Assembly (NCBI RefSeq): GCF_002949735.1
Contig: NZ_CP026681.1
Coordinates: forward strand, 1,984,001 to 2,048,000
Length of the DNA: 64,000 nucleotides
Direction: 5' to 3'
Source: Nostoc sp. 'Peltigera membranacea cyanobiont' N6
GTDB taxonomy: Bacteria > Cyanobacteriota > Cyanobacteriia > Cyanobacteriales > Nostocaceae
Part shown: positions 17,501 to 24,900 of the stretch, piece after piece
Layout of the letters: every line of letters begins with the position of its first letter
Numbering within the stretch: position 1 is the stretch's first letter
Notes under the pieces: model-generated
Databases searched by the model: none
Told to the model about the DNA's origin: nothing
Seen by the model: only the letters and a program-made list of their open reading frames with translations
Translations under genes and position numbers: made by a program

Positions 17501-18749
17501 GAATTAACCCAGCAAACACCAGCGAAGATTTCCCACTACCCGAAGCACCAATTACAGCCACCAAAGGTTTACTATTAACAGCAGCAACTAGACTCGCCGT
17601 TGCTTTATTTCTACCAAAAAAATACTCAGCATTCTCTTCCTTAAACGCACTCAAACCTTGATAGGGACAAAAAGAAATTATCCCCAAACTTTGCCAAGTT
17701 GGTGGTATTTCCGTCTGATTTTGAACAATTACCGGAAGCCAACTAGCACAGGCAAATTCTGACTCCAGTTGTTGTAATTCCAACCGTGCATTTTTCACCG
17801 AAATATATAGAGACTTTCCACCAGTAAACTCTTGCAGAAAATACTTCAAAAACTCCTGAGCGACTTTATCCGGTACAGGTTGCCGCATCACAATTACTTG
17901 GGGAATATGCAATTGTTCCAACTCATAAGCAATCCCCAAACCATCGCAATAATTAAAAAATGCAATTTGCAAACGTCTTTGAATTGCAACTTGCAAAGCA
18001 TCCCGCAATTCTGCGATCGTCAAACTGTCGTGATGATTTATATAAATCCTCCCCTGGGTTTTCTCCGTTTGAGAATGTCCAGAGAAAAACAACATATCCC
18101 AACCCAAATCATCTTGCAGATAATGATTTAAGTCCTCCCGTGATGGTTGTTGTAATAAGACAATTTCCGCAGCATCACCACAAAAATTATGTAGCAGCTT
18201 TTTATCAGCTTCAATATCAATCTTTAAGCTATCCCCCAAAATAATTAAAATTCTAATTTTTTCTCGATATGCTCGTTCTCCCTGTTCTGCATTTGGCGAA
18301 CTTAAAGCCACCTCTACCAGTGGAAAATTAATCAAAACATCCCACAAATGCCAAGGTAGTTGACGTAATTCATGACAAGAAGTCGTAATTATGATTCTGA
18401 TTTCATCTTTGAGATTTAGTTCGTGTAAAAAATTGACAATAGATGTAAAAGATGGTACATTCAGCCATTGATTAAAACTAGCAAGTAAGTTGATAGATTC
18501 TCTTGTACATTCTTGCTTTAAAGATTCCAGATTAACCTGACTACTCCCCTGAGATTTAACCCTAAATTGACTATATTGACTGCAATATATTTCGTGCCAG
18601 TTATTTAATAATTGCGGAATCTTAATATTTTCCGGTAACTTAGCTGTGGTGGTTCGATAAGCGCGTTGTCCTTCATTAGCTATTTCTAAATTGACTTGAA
18701 ACCCTGATTCAAAATTGCCATCAAATTTGAGAATAACCAGCTTTTTCAT
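14568..18749 (-). CDS. CHAT protease - STAND ATPase - WD40 repeat protein
   Basis: Order of domains: N-terminal CHAT caspase-like part (~110-345) with catalytic His in FFSGHS (~H225) and Cys in FFNYCDG (~C268); STAND/nSTAND ATPase with Walker A GASGSGKS (~401-408) and Walker B LLIADQFEE; a winged-helix-rich stretch; a possible membrane segment (IAGLVCGLVVISGFAGF, ~828-845); then 11 WD40 repeats of 42 residues (~901-1362). It ends in a cyanobacterial tail (LCDN). STAND proteins are switch ATPases: the repeats sense, the ATPase oligomerises, the effector acts. It is the third gene of a sigma factor-DUF1822-CHAT set. A paralog lies at 21946-26625. Confidence 0.93.
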   Translation of the reverse strand: MKKLVILKFDGNFESGFQVNLEIANEGQRAYRTTTAKLPENIKIPQLLNNWHEIYCSQYSQFRVKSQGSSQVNLESLKQECTRESINLLASFNQWLNVPSFTSIVNFLHELNLKDEIRIIITTSCHELRQLPWHLWDVLINFPLVEVALSSPNAEQGERAYREKIRILIILGDSLKIDIEADKKLLHNFCGDAAEIVLLQQPSREDLNHYLQDDLGWDMLFFSGHSQTEKTQGRIYINHHDSLTIAELRDALQVAIQRRLQIAFFNYCDGLGIAYELEQLHIPQVIVMRQPVPDKVAQEFLKYFLQEFTGGKSLYISVKNARLELQQLESEFACASWLPVIVQNQTEIPPTWQSLGIISFCPYQGLSAFKEENAEYFFGRNKATASLVAAVNSKPLVAVIGASGSGKSSLVFAGLIPQLRGDTVNNWLILSFRPGKNPFAALAVALVSALNLPENERRLAELELDVNLQRDSTSLERFITSPLAPLLGGEGKRVLLIADQFEEIYTLCTDAEERKIFLDGLLQAVNNAPFFTLLLTLRADFLSRALDDYEPFGRSLQQYQLEPVVRMNRKELEAAIALPARQLGFEFEKGLCNTIIDDIEDGDGRLPLLEFTLTQLWKQQYAGKLTHQAYKKIGGVEQALANYAEMVYADLREWEREKAQRVFIQLVQPGEGTEDTRRLATSEEVGGENWDLVTRLADKRLVVTNWDELRNEETVEVVHEALIRHWRRLRGWMQENRKFRIWQQGLMVALQQWVDSSKDEGALLRGATLAVAQDWLQQRGGEVSKPQRWFIEKSVALRERERKQKERLRRSVIAGLVCGLVVISGFAGFSDFSRTDAVIGRLSSSAEKYFGVYDHEAALAEAIKGGKILRGSIWKPWIGGETEMSAISTLRQVVDEFQIKTFKGHTSIVASVNFSPDGKTLASASSDKTVKLWDRDSGQVIKTLKGHTGIVHSVSFSPDGKTLASASDDRTVKLWDRDSGREITTLKGYIGILTRISFSPDGKTLAFPSWGSTVKLWDVNSGRVIKTLEGHTSIVASVNFSPDGKTLASASWDNTVKLWDINSGQEIKTFKGHTDHVTSVSFSPDGKTLASASGDGTVKLWDVNSGRQIKTLQGHKDRVHSVSFSPDGKILASASWDETVKVWDVSNGREIKTLKGHTGVVYNASFSPDGKTLASASWDETVKLWDISNDREIKTFKGHTEGVYSVSFSPDGKTLASASDDGTVKLWDVNSGREIKTFKGHTFSVFNVSFSLDGKTLASASYDKTVKLWDVNSGREITILKGHTGSVDSINFSPDRKTLASASRDGTVKLWDVRNGREIKTLKGHTDSVNSVSFSPDGKTLASASSDKTIILWNFDLDDLLVRGCGLIQNYLQNNPYVSAEDRHLCDNIKNNS
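14664..16049 (-). repeat. Eleven tandem 126-bp WD40-coding repeats
   Basis: Eleven units of exactly 42 codons, each built on GHTxxVxxVSFSPDGKTLAS, then ASxDxTVKLWDVNSGREIK. The framework is nearly identical between units while residues after GHT and around SxD vary. The DNA repeats are also very alike, implying recent duplication or gene conversion. Eleven is not a multiple of a 7-blade propeller. Confidence 0.93.
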
Positions 18750-18836
18750 AGGTGATGCAATCTAAATTATTGAATTATTAAAAATATAAGAGTGTGTTAT
18801 GACGAATGTCCGTAATGCACCAGAAAGACATATTTA

Positions 18837-18855
18837 GGTGCGTTAGTAACGCACC
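18837..18855. repeat. Hairpin between DUF1822 and CHAT genes
   Basis: GGTGCGTTA and TAACGCACC pair perfectly around one base. Similar 'GGTGCGTTA...TAACGCACC' units are common dispersed repeats in cyanobacteria. It lies in the 114-base gap between the DUF1822 stop and the CHAT start, so it may weaken read-through or stabilise the mRNA. Confidence 0.6.
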
Positions 18856-18863
18856 ATACAAAA

Positions 18864-19811
18864 TCATACAACAAAATCCTGAGTCACTTTCGACTCACCT
18901 AAAATTATCTCAACACAAAATTCCTCATTTAATTCTGCACTTAATGCAATCTCCACCCAATCATCATTTTGTCGAGAAGTAACAGTATCTACTTCTTGAC
19001 CATTTTCATCAGTAACAACCAATTTTAATCCTGGAGGTAAAGAAACACTTTTTTCTCGGTCAGGATGAACTTGTACAATAATATCTATTTCACCCTGATT
19101 TTGATTTTTTACATCAGTCATCTCTTTATTTTTAGGATTTAATTTGATAATCAAAACTACAGATGTACCATTCAATCGCAAACCCATATCAACTTTTTTG
19201 CACTTCGTCACGCTAAAATTTCTCGCAAATCTAAAACTCAGTTCTCGTGGATTAAATATTTCTTCCACGTTTAACCAACCCTCTGTAATTACTCCCTCTA
19301 ACCATTGTCGAATATTGACTTTTACAGCTTGTTCTTTCGCTGTTAAATAATCCAGTAAATTATCTACAGATTGCAACTGAGTTAAAGGAACTTTCGCTAA
19401 TGTTTGAGTTGTAAAACCTAAAATTTTTGCTTTTTTTAAAGATTGGTTAAACTGTACCGCAACATAAGCAATTCTATCTGACCTTACCTCAGTGGGAATT
19501 TCCAAATATTCCGCATCTGGTAATACCGGACGACATTCGATTTTACCAATATTTTTTACTTCCAAATCAGCCAAATCAATTAAACTTAGCATCCACGGAT
19601 TACTATTATCTGCATTTGAACCCTTAGTTTCAAACCCCATACAATCAAGATAATAATTGACCGCATACACAGCTAAAGTATTGAGATAGATTTTTTTTCC
19701 ATCCTCAGTATTTGATATTCCTTGTTTGCGTTGATTTGCCTTTCCATGAGCTTCTATACTCAGAGGAATTGTAAAAGATGTTTGTTCGTGCTTAGTGTTC
19801 ATGATTTTCAT
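18864..19811 (-). CDS. DUF1822 family protein
   Basis: The 315-residue protein fits DUF1822: an early LNTLAVYAVNYYLDCMGFET segment, CRPVLPDAEYLEIPTEVRSDRIAYVAVQF, and a C-terminal beta-rich part (VQVHPDREKSVSLPPGLKLVVTDENGQ). DUF1822 proteins are nearly confined to cyanobacteria and have no known activity. The gene lies 58 bases after the sigma factor gene and 114 bases before the CHAT-STAND gene, in the same direction. I infer one transcription unit and a linked role, perhaps as an adaptor. The start could be 3 codons later (MNTKHEQ). Confidence 0.85.
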   Translation of the reverse strand: MKIMNTKHEQTSFTIPLSIEAHGKANQRKQGISNTEDGKKIYLNTLAVYAVNYYLDCMGFETKGSNADNSNPWMLSLIDLADLEVKNIGKIECRPVLPDAEYLEIPTEVRSDRIAYVAVQFNQSLKKAKILGFTTQTLAKVPLTQLQSVDNLLDYLTAKEQAVKVNIRQWLEGVITEGWLNVEEIFNPRELSFRFARNFSVTKCKKVDMGLRLNGTSVVLIIKLNPKNKEMTDVKNQNQGEIDIIVQVHPDREKSVSLPPGLKLVVTDENGQEVDTVTSRQNDDWVEIALSAELNEEFCVEIILGESKVTQDFVV

Positions 19812-19869
19812 TGAATATGGTTGTGCAAGTGTGATTTTTTGTTAGTAGTAAATTCAATTAATTAGTGAA

Positions 19870-20625
19870 TTACTGTAAATATCTACGAAAATAATCGAGA
19901 ATATTACGCTTTTTAGCACTGCGTTGATATAGTTCGGAAAGCCTGGGAATTGGATGACCTAATTGTTTTGATATCTCTTCCCAACTTTTTTCATCAAAGC
20001 GCATCAATATCACTTTCTGTAAATTAGCGTTTTTATCTTCGCCAATATAATAATTCTGCAAAATCTCCTCTGGGTCATTTCTTACGAAGTCTTTGACTGC
20101 TGAAACTTCAATTTCATCACCATTAATCGGAATATTTTTATCTTTGCGTTCGTTGGCAAGTTCAAATATTTTTGTATCCGCTCTGGATAATTCTTTACTA
20201 ATAGGTTTATCCGAGTTATTTTTACAATCATCTAATTCATCAAGGGATAATATTTTTGAGTTTTGGGTTTTATGTTTATTTAAAACATCATGAAATCGCC
20301 AATCAAATACTTTATTTACCCAAGCCATAACGGGATGTTCTGGATGATAATCTTCAATTTTCTTGCAAATCTCTAGATAAGTATTTGCTGCTGCTTCGCT
20401 ATACATATCTTCAAAATTAGGTAAATGTCGATATTTGGAAAACTTTTTTAATTTTCCCGAACTTTGAATTTTGGCAATCAATTTATTGAGAATTTTCCTT
20501 CGTTCTGTACTTTTTTGGGGATGGTTTTGTGCTGCGTAGACTAGCTGACGCAACTGTAAATCTAAATCATCATCCATCGAAATCTCCTGTTGCACCTCAA
20601 ATGCTTGGTATTTTGTTGTCATCAT
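19870..20625 (-). CDS. Sigma-70 family factor of the CHAT cassette
   Basis: The 251-residue protein has region-2-like features (ILNKLIAKIQSSGKLKKF, DMYSEAAANTYLEICKKIEDYHPEHPVMAWVNKVFDWRFHDVLNKHK) and a C-terminal region-4-like helix-turn-helix (VILMRFDEKSWEEISKQLGHPIPRLSELYQRSAKK). It is like divergent cyanobacterial sigma-70 family proteins encoded beside DUF1822 and CHAT genes. It should direct RNA polymerase to a few promoters, possibly this operon. It is the first gene of the set. The start begins ATGATG; the first was kept. Confidence 0.75.
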   Translation of the reverse strand: MMTTKYQAFEVQQEISMDDDLDLQLRQLVYAAQNHPQKSTERRKILNKLIAKIQSSGKLKKFSKYRHLPNFEDMYSEAAANTYLEICKKIEDYHPEHPVMAWVNKVFDWRFHDVLNKHKTQNSKILSLDELDDCKNNSDKPISKELSRADTKIFELANERKDKNIPINGDEIEVSAVKDFVRNDPEEILQNYYIGEDKNANLQKVILMRFDEKSWEEISKQLGHPIPRLSELYQRSAKKRNILDYFRRYLQ

Positions 20626-21028
20626 AGATACATAAAATACTGTAGGGTAAATAGTTGTTTGAGCTTTGGGAAATTTGCACCTTCAACGGGAGCAACGCAA
20701 CACCACGCGGTAAAATATCCCAGGTAGCGAGCTTTTCGCGGGAATATATTCGACTTTTATCGATGTATGGTAATTCCTCCCCAGCCTCTTTAAACCCTTC
20801 TACGAAGGAGATGGGAAGCTTTTACGCAGTTTTTGGGAAAATATTTGAAAATTATTTTTGTAGTACGAGGTTACAGAAGCAAGAGCGATCGCGAAGTGTG
20901 GCGTAGGTATCGCTGACATACTTCCAGTCCCCACTGTCAAGCTAACCATTAAGTTAAAATAGGAAGCAGAGCAAATATTGTGTATTATCTACCTTGAAAT
21001 AGCCTAAATGCTCACATAGTAAACTTAT
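20626..21028. other. Divergent gap between sigma factor and xisH
   Basis: About 400 bases between divergent genes should hold both promoters. A HIP1 octamer lies near 20886. The bases 20885-20920 (GCGAAGTGTGGCGTAGG) look like a decayed dispersed repeat. An imperfect inverted repeat (AATATCCC...GGGAATATT, 20714-20753) is present. No gene is convincing. Confidence 0.45.
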
Positions 21029-21439
21029 ATGGCAAAAGATAGATTTCATAATATTGTCAGAAACGCTTTAGAAAAAGACGGTTGGAATATTACAGCAGAC
21101 CCCTACGAAATTAATGTCGATGATGTGGATTTTGAGATTGATTTAGCCGCAGAGCAACTTTTAGGAGCAGAGAGAGAAGGACGAAAAATAGCGGTAGAAA
21201 TTAAAAGTTTTATTAGTCCATCGAATGTTTCCGAATTTCATACTGCCTTGGGACAATTTTTAAATTATCGAGATGCTTTAGATAAAATTGAACATGATCG
21301 CTTACTTTATTTAGCCGTAAGATTGCCTGTTTATGAAACTTTTTTTCAACGAAAATTTATTATATCAGCAGTTGAAAAATATCAATTACGATTGGTGATT
21401 TACGATGTAGAGCAGGAGGTTATTAGTCAATGGCTGTAG
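21029..21439 (+). CDS. xisH: XisH family protein
   Basis: The 136-residue protein matches XisH throughout: AKDRFHNIVRNALEKDGW, then DLAAEQLLGAEREGRKIAVEIKSF, the latter an E...ExK nuclease-fold-like core. XisH was described in Anabaena as a factor needed with XisF and XisI for excision of the fdxN element in heterocysts. No large recombinase XisF is in this window, so this is an orphan pair, as is common in Nostocales. Its last 10 bases overlap xisI. It is divergent from the sigma-DUF1822-CHAT operon. Confidence 0.93.
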   Translation: MAKDRFHNIVRNALEKDGWNITADPYEINVDDVDFEIDLAAEQLLGAEREGRKIAVEIKSFISPSNVSEFHTALGQFLNYRDALDKIEHDRLLYLAVRLPVYETFFQRKFIISAVEKYQLRLVIYDVEQEVISQWL

Positions 21440-21768
21440 AACAATATCGACAATATATTAAACACCTTCTTTCCGAACGACAAAAGCGAGCTTCAATGTC
21501 ACGAAAATATGAAGAGTATGAGGTGCAAACAATTTTTGACGAACAACAAGACCATTATCAATTACTTTATGTCGGTTGGAGAGGAAATAAACGGGATTTT
21601 GGTTGCATTTTACATCTTGATATTAAACATGGGAAAATTTGGATTCAACATGATGGTACTGAAATTGGAATTGCTAATCAATTAGTGGAAATGGGAGTAC
21701 CCAAGCAAGATATTATTTTGGCGTTTCATGAACCCTATATACGTCAGTTTACTGAGTTTGGAAGTTGA
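21430..21768 (+). CDS. xisI: XisI family protein
   Basis: The 112-residue protein fits XisI: YRQYIKHLLSERQK, LLYVGWRGNKRDFGCILHLDIKHGKIWIQHDGTE, and the C-terminal VPKQDIILAFHEPYIRQFTEF. The ATG lies inside the end of xisH, with AGGAGG at 21414-21419, 10 bases upstream, so translation is efficient and coupled. XisI works with XisH in excision control of the fdxN element in Anabaena; whether this pair controls any element here is unknown. Confidence 0.93.
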   Translation: MAVEQYRQYIKHLLSERQKRASMSRKYEEYEVQTIFDEQQDHYQLLYVGWRGNKRDFGCILHLDIKHGKIWIQHDGTEIGIANQLVEMGVPKQDIILAFHEPYIRQFTEFGS

Positions 21769-21782
21769 AAAATACAATTATA

Positions 21783-21935
21783 TAATTTAACCTGTACTGC
21801 AAAGCGATAACTTCGTTGATCTGAGTCGCAAAGCGTTGCAACTCGCACTTCTAATTTAACCCACATTGTAAAGCGATCGCATCTCAAAAACTGTACCAAT
21901 CGCACTTCCAATTTAACCCTAGCGCAAACGCCATC
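21783..21935. repeat. Degenerate ~60-bp tandem repeat with HIP1-like cores
   Basis: Three diverged units each begin AATTTAACC and hold an AAAGCGAT(CGC)-like core and a CGCACTTC(T/C) end (starts near 21784, 21850 and 21910). It fills the gap between xisI and the end of the second CHAT gene. Units shorten downstream. Confidence 0.6.
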
Positions 21936-21945
21936 GCAGTTTTTA

Positions 21946-24900
21946 TTAGATCAATATATCATCGCATAATCTTTTATCTTCTGGACTAATGTCGGAATTA
22001 TTCTTTAAATAATCGTGTAGATGTTTGCAACCTTTTTTTAACAAATTATTAAGGTCAAAATTCCATATCACTATTCTTCCATTGTCATTAACAGAAACGA
22101 TATTGTTTGCGTCATCACTAAAACTTAATTGTAAAATCCTATTATTTGTATTAGTCTTAATGTCTTTTAGTTCTCTACCATCAAAACTCCATAATTTTAT
22201 TATATTGCCTGCACTACTAGCAATGATATTAGAATCGGGACTAAAGCTAATACTTAGGATGCTACTTATGTGCCCTTTTAATATTTGTAAAACCTGACCT
22301 TGTGTATTCCAAATCTTAATTATGCCGCTACTATCACCAGATGCAATCATTGTACTGTCAGAGCTAAATCTAATGCTTGTTATTGTACTATAATGCCCAT
22401 TAAATGTTGCTAGTAACTGCCCCTGTTTGTTCCAAAGTTTAACTGTATTATCATCAATACTAGTAGAGGCAATGATGTTACTATCTGGACTAAAAGCTAT
22501 ACTAGAAGAACTGCCATTGTGAGCTTTGAAGGTTCGTAAGTGTTTGCCCTCTCTACTCCAAAGTGTGATTGTTCCCTCACTTCCATCAGCTGAGGCAACT
22601 ATTTTACCATCTGGACTCAGAGAAACTTCAAAACCTTTGCCAAAAGTTTTTAATAACTTACCCTGTTTGTTCCAAAGTTTAATCTTCCAGTTGTTCTCAT
22701 CACCTATATCCTTTCGATTCCGGCTCATAGATATAATAGTATTGCCCGCTGAAGCAATACTCAGACTGGATAAGCCCTTATCAACTTTAAAGTTTCCAAT
22801 TTGACGACCATACTTAGTCCATATTTTGATTATTCCATCTTCCCCACCAAGAGCGATGGTGTCACCATAATAACTTAAACTAGTATGTAGATAGGAACTA
22901 TTATGACCTTGAAAACCGTCACGTTTTCTAGCATCTTTACTCCATAATTTAACAAGCCCATCATCACCACCGGAGGCGATAATATCTCCATCAGTATTAA
23001 AGCGAACTTGTCGAATTGCACTACTATGGGCATTAAAACTTTGAAGTTCTTGACCATTTTTGTCCCAAAGTTTAATTACTCCACTAGAACCACCGGAAGC
23101 GAGTATAGTACCATCTGAGTTAAAATCCATGCTCCAAATAATAGCATGACCATTGATCTTTTGAAGTTCTTGACCATTTCTATCCCACAGTTTAATTTCA
23201 TCATTACTAGCAGAGGCAAATATTTTACTGTTTGGACTGAATTTTAGGCTATGAACTGACCCATCATGAGCTTTGATGGTTTTTAGCTTTCGAGTATTCT
23301 TATTCCAAAGTCTTATGAACCCCTCTTCATCACCATAAATAATGGTGTTAGCATCTGGACTTAGGCAGAGGCTTGTAAGTTTGACCCCGGAGTTTTTAAA
23401 TTCTTCTAATAAGTAGCCTTGCCTACTCCAAAGTTTGATTACATTATCTCGGAAACCAGCAGTAATAATATTCCCATTAGCGTCAGTACTGATATGTCCT
23501 AATGCTAAATTTAATTCATCAGAATCCCTATAATTAGTCTTAATCTTATTTGTATCTTTTCCATCTAAATCTAAAAAAATAATCGTCCCAACTTCTTCAT
23601 CTACAGATAGAATATTATTCTTCTTGGGATTAAAACAATCATTCATCGTAGAACTATTATTCGCTTTAAATGTTCGCTTTAATTTACCTTTTTTCGTCCA
23701 TACTTTGACTGTATCATTTAAATAAACAGAAATTATACTGTTATCATCTGAAGTAAACCTGAGATATGTAAGATCACGCATACTTAAGTATTTAGTAACA
23801 GTGTCTCTATCATTTGATAAGCGATTAACCTCCTTTACACCATAAATAACTTGTTGTAATGTTGCTATAGTTTTCATTCTTGTATCCGTCTGCACATCAG
23901 GTGAGTATTGTTGCAACTTTTTACCAGTTTTTACAGCTTTTACTAATGCATCAAGTTCTAAATTTGATGCTAGAAGAGCTTCCATAGATAAACTGTCAGC
24001 ATTAAACTGAGCATTTATCTCCCGTATCCGTGCCTCTTGCCATTGCAAACCTGCAAACCCAGCCAAACTCAAAGCCAAAACTAAACCAGCAGCCAACCCA
24101 CCAATAACCTGTTGTCGCAACCTCTGTTTCTGCTTCCTCTCCCTCTCCCGCAACGCCACACTCTTCTCAATAAACCATCGCTGCGGTTTACTAACTTCCT
24201 CCCCCCGCTTCTTCAACCAATCCTCAGCCACAGCCAAAGTCGCACCCCGCAACAAACCCCCATCATCTTTATTACTATCCACCCATTGCTGCAAAGCCAC
24301 CTTCAACCGTTCTTGCCAAACACGAAACTCCCGATTATCATCCATCCACCCCCGCAACCGTCCCCAATTCCGAATCAAAGCCTCATGCACAACCTCCACC
24401 GTATCCTCAACCAACTGATTACGGTTCGTCACCAACAAACGCTCATTAGCCAACAACGTCACCAAATCCCAATAATCCCCCACCTCATCACGAGTCGCCA
24501 ACCTGCGGGTATCCTCAGTACCTTCCCCCGGTTGCACCAACTGAATAAACAGCCGTTGTGCTCTTTTTTGTTGCGTCTCACTCAACCCAGCATAAACAAC
24601 ATCTGCATGATTTTTTAAAGCCTGCGTTACTCCACCAATTTCTGTATAAGCTTGATGCGTCAACAATCCCGGACGTTGTTTTCCCCACAATTGCGTCAAA
24701 GCAAACTGCTGTAAAGGTAAACTACCCTCCCCCGCACCCACATCATCAATCAACTTATTAACCAAACCCTCCTCTAACTCCACAGAAAACCTTGTCGCAG
24801 GTTGAATAATTGCCCTTTCTAATTCCTCACGGCTCATCGGTACTAGTAAGGAAGGGGGATAATCTTGTAAAGCCTTGCCCAAAGGTTGGTAAGACATGGC

